A stretch of DNA of 64,000 nt from Flavobacterium hercynium (GCF_002217285.1 NZ_MUGW01000002.1:1-64000); one strand, 5' to 3'. Positions 17,245 to 27,333 are shown, counted from the first letter of the stretch. The notes: a model not told the origin generated them from the sequence alone. Program-made: numbers and translations.

Positions 17245-19779
17245 TTATTTCTTTTTAGCAGCTGCTGTTTTAGCCGGTGCTTTTTTAGTTGCTGTTGCTT
17301 TCTTCGCTGTTGTCGCCTTTTTTGCCGGTGTTTTTTTCGCCGGTGTTTTCTTGGCAATCATTTCCTGAACTTCTTCTAATGTTAATTTTGTAGCATCAAC
17401 ATCTTTACTCAATTCAATTTTAATTTTGCCTTTGGTAATAACTGATCGTCCCCAACGTGCTTTTTCAACTAAAATTCCTTCGTCTTCCCAATTGTGAAGA
17501 ACTTTATCTATATTTTTCTGTAATTTATCTTCAATTAACTCTTCAACGTCTGCTTGCGATAAATTATCAAAGTTGTATTTCTTACTTACATTAACAAAAA
17601 GACCATTCCATTTAATGAAAGGACCAAAACGTCCCACACCTTTTTGAACTGACTCGCCTTTGTAAACTGCGATTGGTGCATCAGCAAGTGCTTTTTCATC
17701 AATCAATTCCTGAGCTCTGTCTTTTGAAACTCCAAGTGGATCTTCTCCTCTTGGCAATGAAATAAAAACACTTCCGTGACGAACATAAGGTCCGTAACGC
17801 CCGTTACTTACTTCTACTTCTTCTCCTTTATATTCACCTAAACTTTTAGGTAACAAAAATAAGTTAAGTGCTTCTTCAAGTGTAATATTTCCGATATTCT
17901 GATCAGACATTAAACTGGCGAATTTTTTATCTTCGTCGTCTGCTTCTCCAATTTGAGCCATTGGGCCAAATTTTCCTAAACGAACAGATACTTGTCTTCC
18001 ATCAGCATCTTTACCCAAAATTCTTTCACCGCTTTCGCGTTCTGCATTGGCCTCAACCTCTTTTACATTTGGATGGAATTTATCGTAAAACTCCTGCATC
18101 ATGCTTGCCCAGTCAATATTTCCTTCTGCAATTTCGTCAAAATCCTGTTCTACTTTTGCTGTAAAGTTATAATCCAGAATATTACCAAAATTCTTCACTA
18201 AGAAATCTGTTACAATTGTTCCAATATCTGTTGGAACTAATTTTCCTTTGTCTGAACCTGTATTTTCTTTAAGTAATTTTTCGGCTACTTTATTCGCTTG
18301 TAAAGTAAGCTGCGTATAATTTCTTTCCTGACCTTCTAAGGTTCCTTTTTCAACATAATTTCTGTTGATGATTGTTGAAATTGTTGGTGCATAGGTAGAC
18401 GGACGTCCAATTCCTAATTCCTCTAATTTCTTTACCAATGACGCCTCTGTATAACGCGCCGGCGGTCTTGAATATCTTTCTGTCGCTGTAATGTAATTAT
18501 TAGCTAATTTTTCACTAACCTTTAACGCAGGCAACATACCTTCTTGTTCTTCTTCGTCATCATCGTGTCCTTCAAGATACACTTTAAGGAAACCTTCAAA
18601 AAGCAATACTTCTCCAGAGGCTGTAAAAACTTCACTATGATTATTAGCTTCTATTTTTACGTTTGTTCGCTCTAGCTGTGCATCACTCATTTGAGATGCT
18701 AATGTTCTTTTCCAGATCAAATCGTATAAACGAGCCTGATCACGATCTATATTTACAGTATGTCTTGACATATCTGTAGGACGAATTGCTTCGTGGGCTT
18801 CCTGCGCTCCTTTGCTTTTGTTTGCAAAAGTACGTGGCTTCGAAAATTCTTTCCCGTATGATTTTATAATTTCTGCTTCTGCAGCATCCATTGCATCTTT
18901 AGAAAGGTTTACACTATCAGTTCTCATATAGGTAATAAGTCCTGCTTCGTACAAACGCTGCGCAAGCTGCATGGTGATTCCTACTGGCAAATACAACTTT
19001 CTTGCTGCTTCTTGCTGCAAAGTAGATGTTGTAAATGGTGCTGTTGGCGATTTTTTGGTAGGTTTAGTTTCTAAATCTGCTACCTTATATTGTGAACCTA
19101 TATTTTGTGCTAAAAAATCTTCGGCTTCTTTTTTTGTATTAAAGTTTTTGGGCAATTTAGCCTTAAACGCTTTTCCTGCTTCGTTAACAAACTCTGCTAC
19201 TACAGAATAAGTCGCAACTGCATTGAAATTCTGAATCTCACGTTCTCTTTCTACAATTAAACGAACTGATACTGATTGTACACGTCCTGCAGAAAGTCCT
19301 CCTTTAATTTTTCTCCATAAAACAGGAGACAATTCATAACCTACTAAACGATCCAGAACACGACGTGCCTGTTGTGCATTTACCAGATTATAATCAATTT
19401 CTCTTGGATTCTCTATTGCTTTAAGAATCGCTGATTTTGTAATTTCGTGAAAAACAATTCTTTTTGTCTTTTTTATATCAAGCTTAAGTTCTTCCGCCAA
19501 GTGCCATGAAATAGCCTCACCCTCGCGGTCCTCATCGCTTGCCAGCCAAACCATTTCGGCTTTTTTAGATAGTGTTTTTAATTTACTTACTAAGGCTTTT
19601 TTCTCTGCTGAAACTTCGTATTTAGGTTTAAATCCATTTTCTACATCTACTCCTATTTCTTTTGATGGTAAATCGGCTATGTGACCATAACTAGACTCTA
19701 CCTGAAAATCGCTTCCTAGAAATTTCTCGATCGTTTTCGCCTTTGCAGGTGATTCCACTATTACTAAATTCTTTGCCAT
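17245..19779 (-). CDS. topA: DNA topoisomerase I
   Basis: The 844-residue type IA topoisomerase relaxes negative supercoils. It has the Toprim acidic motif SDEDREGE and the active-site block TYMRTDSVNLS. The C-terminal part carries about four cysteine-free repeats of the RYGPYV/RFGPFIKW type instead of zinc ribbons. A Lys/Ala-rich tail (KKTPAKK repeats), resembling histone H1 tails, closes it. The ATG at 19779 is chosen because the longer frame would begin inside the -7 element at 19798-19805. Confidence 0.95.
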   Translation of the reverse strand: MAKNLVIVESPAKAKTIEKFLGSDFQVESSYGHIADLPSKEIGVDVENGFKPKYEVSAEKKALVSKLKTLSKKAEMVWLASDEDREGEAISWHLAEELKLDIKKTKRIVFHEITKSAILKAIENPREIDYNLVNAQQARRVLDRLVGYELSPVLWRKIKGGLSAGRVQSVSVRLIVEREREIQNFNAVATYSVVAEFVNEAGKAFKAKLPKNFNTKKEAEDFLAQNIGSQYKVADLETKPTKKSPTAPFTTSTLQQEAARKLYLPVGITMQLAQRLYEAGLITYMRTDSVNLSKDAMDAAEAEIIKSYGKEFSKPRTFANKSKGAQEAHEAIRPTDMSRHTVNIDRDQARLYDLIWKRTLASQMSDAQLERTNVKIEANNHSEVFTASGEVLLFEGFLKVYLEGHDDDEEEQEGMLPALKVSEKLANNYITATERYSRPPARYTEASLVKKLEELGIGRPSTYAPTISTIINRNYVEKGTLEGQERNYTQLTLQANKVAEKLLKENTGSDKGKLVPTDIGTIVTDFLVKNFGNILDYNFTAKVEQDFDEIAEGNIDWASMMQEFYDKFHPNVKEVEANAERESGERILGKDADGRQVSVRLGKFGPMAQIGEADDEDKKFASLMSDQNIGNITLEEALNLFLLPKSLGEYKGEEVEVSNGRYGPYVRHGSVFISLPRGEDPLGVSKDRAQELIDEKALADAPIAVYKGESVQKGVGRFGPFIKWNGLFVNVSKKYNFDNLSQADVEELIEDKLQKNIDKVLHNWEDEGILVEKARWGRSVITKGKIKIELSKDVDATKLTLEEVQEMIAKKTPAKKTPAKKATTAKKATATKKAPAKTAAAKKK

Positions 19780-19797
19780 TGGTCTATTTTTCTGCAG

Positions 19798-19805
19798 CAA
19801 AAGTA
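19798..19805 (-). promoter_or_regulatory. -7 element of topA
   Basis: On the minus strand TACTTTTG matches TAnnTTTG and ends 18 nt before the chosen topA ATG. It rules out the upstream start at 19800. Confidence 0.55.
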
Positions 19806-20350
19806 TCTATTTTTTTTAAATATTAACCCCGCTAATTCATTTTTGAGATATTTTAATATTATGTTTCCAAAAATTACAGATTTATCTGTAAACTCTTCTA
19901 TAATATATATAGGTACAATTTTTAAATGATCATGATCAATAAAATCTCTTTTATTTAACTAATAATATAGTTAGTCTTTTCATTAATTAACTGTAATCCA
20001 ATAACTCTAAATTACTATACACTTCCTTTTTTTATCGATAAGGCATCAAATAAATGTCTCAATTTCTAATTGCATTTTTTTAACATTTTCTCAATATTTT
20101 TTGCTTTAAAAAAAGTTGTTTGAATATTTCACACAACAACAATAATCAGCAAACACCACTTGATCAACGCCTTAATGATATTATTACGATGCAAAGTAAA
20201 ACAATAGTATTCGATTAAAACTTTTAAAAAATACTAGATTAAGACATTTTTAATTTTGAGATAATTAAAAAGTTACTGCCCAATTTTTGAAGGTTACTTC
20301 ATTTATGGTTTCACAAACTAACTTATTCTAAAAATTCTTTTTCTGCCAAC
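19806..20350. other. Gene-free AT-rich spacer between topA and miaB
   Basis: No credible gene is visible in this divergent intergenic region. It is very AT-rich and has no strong hairpin. The useful signals are at its two edges, the topA and miaB promoters. Confidence 0.5.
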
Positions 20351-20382
20351 TTGTCATATTTATTGGTTTTACGTTATCTTTG
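20351..20382 (+). promoter_or_regulatory. Promoter of miaB
   Basis: TTG (20351-20353) and TATCTTTG (20375-20382) are 21 nt apart, and the -7 matches TAnnTTTG. The start codon follows 17 nt after the element. Confidence 0.65.
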
Positions 20383-20399
20383 CACTTTGAAATTATACA

Positions 20400-21845
20400 A
20401 TGGAAAAGATTATTGAAGAAAGCAAACAGGGTGAAAGTCTTGTTCTGGAAAATAAACCTGAGAATACTAAAAAACTATTTATAGAAAGTTATGGCTGTGC
20501 GATGAATTTTTCGGACAGTGAAGTCGTGGCTTCCATTTTATCTAACGGAGGATACAACACAACATCTGTTTTAGAAGAGGCTGATTTGGTTTTGGTTAAC
20601 ACTTGTTCTATACGAGACAAGGCTGAACAGACTATCCGTAAACGTCTTGAAAAATACAATGCTGTAAAACGTACGAATCCGAAAATGAAAGTGGGTGTTT
20701 TAGGCTGTATGGCAGAACGCCTTAAAAGTCAGTTTTTGGAAGAAGAAAAAATAGTTGATCTTGTTGTAGGTCCGGATGCTTACAAAGATTTACCAAATTT
20801 ATTAGCGGAAGTTGAAGAAGGACGTGACGCTATAAATGTAATTTTATCAAAAGAAGAAACTTACGGAGATATATCGCCTGTTCGTTTAATGAGTAACGGA
20901 ATCACTGCTTTGGTTTCGATTACACGCGGATGCGATAATATGTGCACCTTTTGTGTTGTACCTTTTACACGAGGACGTGAACGTAGTCGCGAACCTCAAA
21001 GTATAATGAGAGAAATTCAGGATTTATGGGAAAAAGGCTTTAAGGAAATAACGCTTCTAGGACAAAACGTTGACAGTTACCTTTGGTACGGAGGCGGTTT
21101 AAAAAAGGATTTTGTTAATGCTTCTGAAATGCAAAAAGCTACAGCGGTCGATTTTGATCAATTACTTGAAATGGTTGCTGTTGGTTTTCCAAAAATGCGT
21201 ATTCGCTTTTCGACATCTAATCCGCAGGACATGCACGAAAGCATTTTACATGTTATTGCAAAGTATCCAAATATCTGTAAACATATTCACCTTCCAGTTC
21301 AGTCAGGAAGCAACCGAATTCTAAAAGAAATGAATCGTTTGCATACGCGTGAAGAATATATGGGGTTAATTGATAAAATCAGATCAATTGTTCCAAATGC
21401 ATCAATTTCACAGGATATGATTGCCGGTTTCCCAACAGAAACGGAAGAAGATCATAAGGATACAATGAGTTTAATGGAATATGTAAAATATAATTTCGGT
21501 TATATGTATTCTTATTCTGAACGCCCGGGAACTTTGGCAGGAAGAAAGATGGAAGATGATGTTGAAGAAGCAACTAAGGCAAGAAGATTGCAGGAAATTG
21601 TCGATTTACAGCAACAACATGCCTGGTTTAGAAGTGAAGAATTTGTTGGACAAACGGTTGAAGTACTAGTAGAGAAAGTTTCTAAAAAATCAACAGAAGA
21701 ATTTTCAGGAAGAAACTCTCAAAGTATTACTGTAGTTTTTCCAAAAGAGAATTATAAAATTGGTGATTTTGTTTTAGTAAAAATCACAAGCTGTACCAGT
21801 GGAACTTTAAAAGGTGAAGCTGTAGGGTTAAGCGACATGAATTAA
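20400..21845 (+). CDS. miaB: tRNA-2-methylthio-N6-dimethylallyladenosine synthase MiaB
   Basis: The 481-residue radical-SAM methylthiotransferase adds the 2-methylthio group to i6A37 in tRNAs. N-terminal domain cysteines are C33, C69 and C103, which hold one [4Fe-4S] cluster. The radical SAM motif CDNMCTFC gives C178, C182 and C185. A TRAM domain ends the protein. The length is normal for MiaB. It is first in the miaB - sigma-54 activator - lptE - TPR - secG string. Confidence 0.95.
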   Translation: MEKIIEESKQGESLVLENKPENTKKLFIESYGCAMNFSDSEVVASILSNGGYNTTSVLEEADLVLVNTCSIRDKAEQTIRKRLEKYNAVKRTNPKMKVGVLGCMAERLKSQFLEEEKIVDLVVGPDAYKDLPNLLAEVEEGRDAINVILSKEETYGDISPVRLMSNGITALVSITRGCDNMCTFCVVPFTRGRERSREPQSIMREIQDLWEKGFKEITLLGQNVDSYLWYGGGLKKDFVNASEMQKATAVDFDQLLEMVAVGFPKMRIRFSTSNPQDMHESILHVIAKYPNICKHIHLPVQSGSNRILKEMNRLHTREEYMGLIDKIRSIVPNASISQDMIAGFPTETEEDHKDTMSLMEYVKYNFGYMYSYSERPGTLAGRKMEDDVEEATKARRLQEIVDLQQQHAWFRSEEFVGQTVEVLVEKVSKKSTEEFSGRNSQSITVVFPKENYKIGDFVLVKITSCTSGTLKGEAVGLSDMN

Positions 21846-21847
21846 AT

Positions 21848-21935
21848 TGTTTCAGGTTTCAAGTTTCAGGTTATTTCTGTAACTTGAAACTTGAAATCTC
21901 AAACCTGAAACAAAGTAAAGGAAACTTGAAACAAA
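21848..21935. repeat. Inverted array of 7-nt words (TTTCARG / ACTTGAA)
   Basis: The left arm is three 7-nt words in register, TTTCAGG-TTTCAAG-TTTCAGG (21850-21870). The right arm is the inverse set, ACTTGAA-ACTTGAA-ATCTCAA-ACCTGAA (21882-21909). Together they form a long hairpin with one 7-nt bulge. A further AACTTGAAAC copy follows near 21922. The array fills almost the whole gap between miaB and the sigma-54 activator. Confidence 0.8.
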
Positions 21936-21942
21936 AACATAC

Positions 21943-23199
21943 ATGGAAACAGTTCAAGCAATAAAACAACGATTTGAAATTATTGGAAATGATCCTAAAT
22001 TAAATCGTGCCATCGAAAAAGCCATTCAGGTTGCCCCAACTGATATTTCGGTAATGGTAACTGGAGAAAGTGGTGTTGGTAAAGAGAATATTCCAAGAAT
22101 TATTCATTCGCTTTCGCACAGAAAACATGGTAAATATATTGCAGTAAACTGTGGAGCAATTCCGGAAGGAACAATTGACAGTGAGCTATTTGGTCACGAA
22201 AAAGGAGCTTTTACAGGTGCCACAAGCACGCGTGAAGGTTATTTTGAAGTAGCAGATGGCGGAACAATTTTCCTGGATGAAGTTGGAGAATTACCTCTGA
22301 CTACACAAGTGCGTTTGCTGCGTGTGCTTGAAAATGGAGAATTTATAAAAGTAGGTTCTTCTCAGGTACAAAAAACTAATGTTCGAATTGTCGCAGCAAC
22401 AAACGTAAACCTTTTTAATGCTATTGAAAAAGGTAAATTCCGTGAAGATTTGTATTATCGTCTGACAACAGTAGAAATTACTTTACCCCCTTTACGCGAA
22501 AGAAATGATGATATTCATTTGTTGTTTAGAAAATTCGTAGCTGATTTTGCACACAAGTATAAAATGCCACCATTAAAATTAGATGATGATGCCGTACAGC
22601 TTTTGCAAAAATTCAGATGGAACGGAAATATTCGTCAGTTGCGAAATGTAGCGGAACAAATTTCTGTTCTGGAAACCAATCGCGATATTAATCTGGCTAC
22701 TTTAAAATCGTATTTACCTACTGAGGGAACCAATTTACCTTCTGTAATTAACGATCAAAAGAAAGACAGTGATTTTAATACCGAAAGAGAGATTCTATAC
22801 AAAGTTCTTTTTGATATGAAAAGTGACTTGCACGATCTGAAAAAACTGACATTGGAACTTATGCAAAATGGCAGCGCTAATGTTCAGGAAACGAATAAAA
22901 CATTAATTAAAAAAATATACGGATCTCCTGAAAATGATAGTGAAATAGATTTTGAAGAAGAACCAAGAACGGCTGTTATGACTCCTTCTAACAGAGAAGA
23001 CAATTATCAGATCCCAGAAGACAATTATTTATTTGCTGAAACTATCGAGGAGGAAGAGATTTTACGTTTAGAACAAAAAGAAATCGAAATGATCAAAAAA
23101 TCATTAGAAAAAAACAAAGGAAAACGTAAAGCGGCGGCTGATGAATTGGGTATTTCAGAAAGAACTTTATATAGAAAAATCAAGCAATTTGATTTGTAG
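21943..23199 (+). CDS. Sigma-54-dependent transcriptional activator (AAA+ and Fis-type HTH)
   Basis: The 418-residue protein has a central AAA+ domain with Walker A GESGVGKE (41-48), the sigma-54-contacting GAFTGA loop (88-93) and Walker B GGTIFLDEVGE (106-116). A Fis-type helix-turn-helix lies at the C-terminus (KRKAAADELGISERTLYRKI). There is no receiver or GAF domain, so the input signal is not visible and may come from the long acidic linker (about 255-365). It should activate RpoN-dependent promoters. It lies between miaB and lptE. Confidence 0.9.
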   Translation: METVQAIKQRFEIIGNDPKLNRAIEKAIQVAPTDISVMVTGESGVGKENIPRIIHSLSHRKHGKYIAVNCGAIPEGTIDSELFGHEKGAFTGATSTREGYFEVADGGTIFLDEVGELPLTTQVRLLRVLENGEFIKVGSSQVQKTNVRIVAATNVNLFNAIEKGKFREDLYYRLTTVEITLPPLRERNDDIHLLFRKFVADFAHKYKMPPLKLDDDAVQLLQKFRWNGNIRQLRNVAEQISVLETNRDINLATLKSYLPTEGTNLPSVINDQKKDSDFNTEREILYKVLFDMKSDLHDLKKLTLELMQNGSANVQETNKTLIKKIYGSPENDSEIDFEEEPRTAVMTPSNREDNYQIPEDNYLFAETIEEEEILRLEQKEIEMIKKSLEKNKGKRKAAADELGISERTLYRKIKQFDL

Positions 23200-23297
23200 C
23201 TGCAGAACAAAGCGATTACATCTCAAAATGTTTTAAATGAAAATGAATATCTTTGACACCAATGCCGGTAAACTGGCGAAGCAATTTTAAATTAAAA

Positions 23298-23801
23298 ATG
23301 AAAAACTTAAAATATATTTTAATTCTGGTAGTTGCTGCAACTTTTAGCAGCTGTAACGTTTACAATTTTACAGGAACGGGAAAAATCGATGCCAAAACCT
23401 TTCAGGTAAACTTTTTCCAGAATAATGCCGATTTAATTGAACCTGGAATTGACAGGGATTTCACATTAGCATTGCAGGATTTAATTATGAATCAAACCAA
23501 CCTAAACTTAACAAGTGAGGCTGGTGATTTGGTTTATGAAGGTGAAATTATTGATTACAGAACAACTCCAATGACTGCAACGGCAGATCAACAAGCGGCT
23601 CAAAACCGTTTGACCATTCGAGTGCAAGTACGATTTACCAATAAAAAGAAGGAATCAGATGATTTCGAAAAAACCTTCGAATTCTATAAAGATTACGCAG
23701 GAACGCAACAGCTTGTAGGTTCATCATTGAATGCAGCCATAAAAGAAATTTTTGACAGGATTACACAAGATATCTTTAATGAGTCATTGGCGAAATGGTA
23801 A
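23298..23801 (+). CDS. lptE: LptE-like LPS-assembly lipoprotein
   Basis: The 167-residue protein begins at 23298, where a lipoprotein signal with lipobox FSSC (Cys19) follows. A longer frame from 23253 would destroy the signal. Size and fold pattern fit the LptE family of Bacteroidota. LptE plugs the LptD barrel that inserts lipopolysaccharide into the outer leaflet. Its place after miaB and the sigma-54 activator supports the name. Sequence similarity to E. coli LptE is expected to be low. Confidence 0.75.
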   Translation: MKNLKYILILVVAATFSSCNVYNFTGTGKIDAKTFQVNFFQNNADLIEPGIDRDFTLALQDLIMNQTNLNLTSEAGDLVYEGEIIDYRTTPMTATADQQAAQNRLTIRVQVRFTNKKKESDDFEKTFEFYKDYAGTQQLVGSSLNAAIKEIFDRITQDIFNESLAKW

Positions 23802-23822
23802 TTTGCTTCGCTGTTGAATCGG

Positions 23823-23978
23823 TTTATTGTTAAATCGTGAAATCGTTTATTTGTTAAAACGATGAAACGCAAAATAACGTAACGCTTTAGCAATTCAACA
23901 AATAAACAGATGAACAAATTAACGAATAAACAATTTTACGATTTAACGATTCCACAAATAAACGATTAAACAATAAAT
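23823..23978. repeat. Inverted array of 8-nt words (CAAATAAA / TTTATTTG type)
   Basis: The right arm is ten consecutive 8-nt words in register (23899-23978), among them CAAATAAA twice, CGATTTAA, CGATTAAA and CGAATAAA. The left arm has five words in the inverse sense (23830-23869), including TTAAATCG and TTTATTTG, which are exact reverse complements of right-arm words. The array fills the lptE-TPR gap. Confidence 0.8.
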
Positions 23979-23982
23979 ATAA

Positions 23983-26073
23983 ATGAACGTAACCGATTAT
24001 ACTCACCTAATTAATAAACCCGATGCTATTACAGGAAAGCAAACGGAGGCATTAGGAAGTGTTTTAGATGAATTTCCGTATTTTCAGAGTGCAAGGGCAT
24101 TACGATTAAAGGGACTTTACAATCAAAACAGCTTTAAGTATAATTATGCTTTAAAAGTTACAGCTGCTCATACTGCAGATCGTTCTGTCTTATTCGATTT
24201 TATTACTTCGGAAACTTTCACTTCTATTCAGGGAGATTTTTATGATCAGAAACTTCGCGAGCTTTTAAATATTAAAGTTTTTGATAGTGAAATTATTACG
24301 CCTCAGGAAGTAAAACATATTCCGGAAGCAAGAATTGATCCTATCGAACAATCTATTTTAACTTCCATTAGACAAGCGACTACGGTTGTTTTTGAAAAAC
24401 CAAAAGAAGAAGATAAACCTACTGAACCTATTGCTGAAACACCTATCTCGAAGGATATAAAAGATACAACATCTATTGTTTTTGAAGAAGTAAAACAATC
24501 AGATGATAAATCAATTGACTCTTCTACAGAAAAGCCTGTTTCAAGTTTTATAGACGTAACTAAATCAATAATTTTTGAAGAAGTTATAAAATCAGAAGAA
24601 AAAACAGTTACTCCTACTATTGAAGATTTTGTTTCCCTAAAAGAAACAACACCAATTGTCGTTGAAGAAGTTTCAATAGTTAAAGAAGAAGAACCTACTA
24701 CTTTTGTAGAAGAATTTGTTTCTAATACTACAGAAGAAATAATACCAATTATTGTTGATGAAAATTCAATAATTAAAGAAGAGCCTGTTATTCCTATTAT
24801 TGAAGAAACTGTTTTTACTACAACAGAAGAAATAGTGCCTATTATTGTTGATGAAGTTTCTATAATTAAAGAGGAAGAACTTACTACTTTTATTGTAGAA
24901 GAATCTATTTCTAATACTACAGAAGAAATAGCACCAATTATTGTTGATGAAGTTTCAATAAATAACGAAGAACGGACTATTCCTATTATTGAGGAACCAG
25001 TTTTTACTGCAACAGAAGAAATAGTGCCTATTATTGTTGATGAAGTTTCAATAAATGAAGAGACTATTATTCCTATTATTGAAGAGCCAACTGTTACCGA
25101 AATAAAAGAAGCAACATCAATTGTTACAGAAACGATAACAATTAAAAACGAACAAGAAGAGATTAAAGATACTCCAGCTAAAGTATTCAAACCTACTTTC
25201 TTTGATGAGATTGTGCTGGATGAAGATTTAGAAGATTCAGATTCTGTTAGCAATCCAACTATTTCTAATACTGAATCAGTTGTATCTACTGAGCAATCGA
25301 TAAATACTGAAATTAATGCTGATCCGCTTGTTGCCCAATCAAATGAAGATAATGTTGAGGAAGACGTAACCACTACTTTTGAAGCTGCGGAACAAAAAGA
25401 AGAAGCTACAGAAACGAAACTGGAGACTCTTAAAGAAGCGGAAGAAAATCTGGAAATCGGAAAACCATTAGATTTTTCGGTATTCGAAAAACATTCTTTT
25501 CAGGAATGGTTACAACTTTCCAGAACTGAACCTATCGACAGATCAAAAGATGTTTCGAATGGAGAAGAAAACACTACAGAGGAAATTACAGTTGAAGAAA
25601 TCGAAGAAACTAAAGCGGAAGAAATTCCAGAGACAGTAATTCCGGAAACAACAATTGAAGAAAAAGCAATTGAAGAAATTAAGCCTGAAGCAGACACAAA
25701 ACCGGAGCCTGTAGCAATCGAAAAAGCTCCTGAAACGGATATAGAGGCCGTTACTACAACAAATATTCCTGTTGAAGAGGTTGAAAAAAAGAAAAAAGCA
25801 GAACTGATTGATAAATTCATTGAAGCTAATCCTAAAATTCCACCTGTTAAGGAAGCAATAGTTACCACACCAACAGTTCAATTCGACATAAACAAAGAAG
25901 ATAATTCTTACTTAATGACCGAAACTTTAGCTCGTGTATATTTGGAACAAAAAAAATATACGAAAGCAATACAAGCATATGAAATATTAATTTTGAAATA
26001 TCCAGAAAAAATTAGTTTCTTTGCAGACCGTATTTCGGATATAAAGATTTTACAACAAAACAATAATATTTAA
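23983..26073 (+). CDS. TPR protein with long acidic Glu/Ile/Val repeat region
   Basis: The 696-residue protein has a conserved N-terminal domain (about 1-110), a long low-complexity acidic middle, and a C-terminal TPR-like unit (about 640-690) with YLEQKKYTKAIQAYEILILKYP. The middle holds five ~31-residue repeats around PIIVDEVSI...TTEEI. There is no signal peptide, so it is probably cytoplasmic or membrane-peripheral. The gene ends 3 nt before secG, suggesting translational coupling and perhaps a role in envelope biogenesis. The function is not known. Confidence 0.7.
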   Translation: MNVTDYTHLINKPDAITGKQTEALGSVLDEFPYFQSARALRLKGLYNQNSFKYNYALKVTAAHTADRSVLFDFITSETFTSIQGDFYDQKLRELLNIKVFDSEIITPQEVKHIPEARIDPIEQSILTSIRQATTVVFEKPKEEDKPTEPIAETPISKDIKDTTSIVFEEVKQSDDKSIDSSTEKPVSSFIDVTKSIIFEEVIKSEEKTVTPTIEDFVSLKETTPIVVEEVSIVKEEEPTTFVEEFVSNTTEEIIPIIVDENSIIKEEPVIPIIEETVFTTTEEIVPIIVDEVSIIKEEELTTFIVEESISNTTEEIAPIIVDEVSINNEERTIPIIEEPVFTATEEIVPIIVDEVSINEETIIPIIEEPTVTEIKEATSIVTETITIKNEQEEIKDTPAKVFKPTFFDEIVLDEDLEDSDSVSNPTISNTESVVSTEQSINTEINADPLVAQSNEDNVEEDVTTTFEAAEQKEEATETKLETLKEAEENLEIGKPLDFSVFEKHSFQEWLQLSRTEPIDRSKDVSNGEENTTEEITVEEIEETKAEEIPETVIPETTIEEKAIEEIKPEADTKPEPVAIEKAPETDIEAVTTTNIPVEEVEKKKKAELIDKFIEANPKIPPVKEAIVTTPTVQFDINKEDNSYLMTETLARVYLEQKKYTKAIQAYEILILKYPEKISFFADRISDIKILQQNNNI
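24649..25108 (+). repeat. In-frame tandem repeats, about 31 codons each
   Basis: Five consecutive units of about 93 nt encode (T/I/V/A)PIIVDEVSI-x-EE-x(9-10)-EE-x-(V/I)(S/F)xxTEEI. Odd copies share SNTTEEI and even copies share IPIIEE, so the true period may be a 62-residue dimer. This implies recent duplication by unequal recombination. Confidence 0.75.
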
Positions 26074-26076
26074 ACA

Positions 26077-26421
26077 ATGAGCACATTTTCAGTTTTTTTA
26101 GTTTTAATCACAATAGTTTGCTTTCTATTGATCGTAGTAATCATGGTACAAAACCCTAAAGGAGGCGGATTATCGTCTACAATTAGCGGAACTCAAATGT
26201 TAGGCGGAGTACAAAAAACAACAGACTTTTTAGATAAAAGTACTTGGACTTTAGCTACTATTCTTATTGCTTTAATTTTACTTTCAAGCTTAAGCTTTAC
26301 AGGATCATTAAGTGATACTGATTCTAAAATTATTGATAAATCTGAAATTCCTGCTGCTAACACACCTGCTGCTCCGGCACAACAAACACCAGCAGCTCCT
26401 GAAACTCCAGCAGCTAAATAA
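26077..26421 (+). CDS. secG: Preprotein translocase subunit SecG
   Basis: The 114-residue protein has two transmembrane helices (about 5-25 and 55-75) and the SecG hallmark VQNPKGGGLSS between them. It assists SecYE-mediated export. A Pro/Ala-rich C-terminal tail is common in Bacteroidota SecG. It is the last gene of the string, followed by a strong terminator. Confidence 0.92.
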   Translation: MSTFSVFLVLITIVCFLLIVVIMVQNPKGGGLSSTISGTQMLGGVQKTTDFLDKSTWTLATILIALILLSSLSFTGSLSDTDSKIIDKSEIPAANTPAAPAQQTPAAPETPAAK

Positions 26422-26439
26422 TATTTTTGATATAAAATT

Positions 26440-26475
26440 AAAATGCCAGCCTGTCAAAGCTGGCATTTTTTTTAA
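26440..26475 (+). terminator. Intrinsic terminator after secG
   Basis: AAAATGCCAGC (26440-26450) pairs with GCTGGCATTTT (26459-26469) and eight or more T follow. It separates the miaB-secG string from groES. Confidence 0.9.
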
Positions 26476-26565
26476 GAAATAATGTCAGTTTTAAGAGCAT
26501 GGCATAATTTCTGAAAGTTCTTTGAACGTTAATAAAAACTTATAAACCTTATAATAATATAAATC

Positions 26566-26841
26566 ATGGCTTTAAACATTAAACCGCTTTCAGATCGCGT
26601 ACTTATTGAGCCTGTAGCAGCTGAAACTAAAACTGCATCAGGAATTTTTATTCCGGATACTGCCAAAGAAAAACCACAAAAAGGAACTGTAGTTGCAGTT
26701 GGAAATGGATCTAAAGATCATACTATGACTGTAAAAGTTGGCGATACTGTTCTTTATGGTAAATATGCAGGAACTGAATTAAAACTTGAGGGAACTGATT
26801 ATTTGATTATGCGTGAAGATGATATTCTTGCAATTATCTAA
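26566..26841 (+). CDS. groES: Co-chaperonin GroES
   Basis: The 91-residue co-chaperonin contains [10 protein letters not shown] at the N-terminus, the mobile-loop region with [13 protein letters not shown], and KYAGTEL. It caps GroEL during protein folding. Unusually, groEL does not follow directly: a four-helix-bundle gene and repeat arrays occupy the 536-nt gap. Confidence 0.95.
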   Translation: MALNIKPLSDRVLIEPVAAETKTASGIFIPDTAKEKPQKGTVVAVGNGSKDHTMTVKVGDTVLYGKYAGTELKLEGTDYLIMREDDILAII

Positions 26842-26847
26842 ATTGCT

Positions 26848-26968
26848 GTAAGCTATAAGCCTTAAGCTTTATGCTTTCCAAAAAAGCCTATAGCCTATTG
26901 CTTAAAGCTTAAAAAAGCTTAAAGTAAATAAAAAAAAGCTTAAAGCGTATCGCCTAAAGCCTAATGCA
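26848..26968. repeat. 7-nt word array upstream of the four-helix gene
   Basis: Words in 7-nt register include GTAAGCT-ATAAGCC-TTAAGCT-TTATGCT (26848-26875), AAGCCTA-TAGCCTA-TTGCTTA-AAGCTTA (26884-26911) and TAAAGCG-TATCGCC-TAAAGCC-TAATGCA (26941-26968). The last block reappears as a direct copy after the gene. The annotated-length start ATG at 26964 lies inside the final word. Confidence 0.8.
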
Positions 26969-26975
26969 AAAGATA

Positions 26976-27333
26976 ATGAGAGATTTTAAGAAATATGATA
27001 TTTGGCAACTAAGTCATTCTTTTACTTTAGAAATCTATAAAATAACTTCTCTTTTTCCAAAAGAAGAATTATACGGATTAACAAGTCAGATTAGAAGAGC
27101 GTCTTCGTCAATTCCAACTAATATTAGTGAGGGTTGCGGAAGAAACAGTGACAAAGAATTCAATCAATTTCTCAATATAGCTTTAGGTTCTGCCAGCGAG
27201 ACAGAATATCTTTTGATTTTAGCTAAATATTTACAGTATTTCAATAATGAAATTGCAGAGAATCAAATAGAAAAAATCAACAGTATTAAAAGCAAAATTT
27301 ACAAACTAAAACAAATACTAATTCAGCAGCAGG

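Noticed and set aside
24303-25373. 356-codon minus-strand Ser/Ile-rich frame
   Set aside because: It is the antisense shadow of the Glu-rich repeats of the TPR protein, because GAA and GAT codons read backwards as TTC and ATC.
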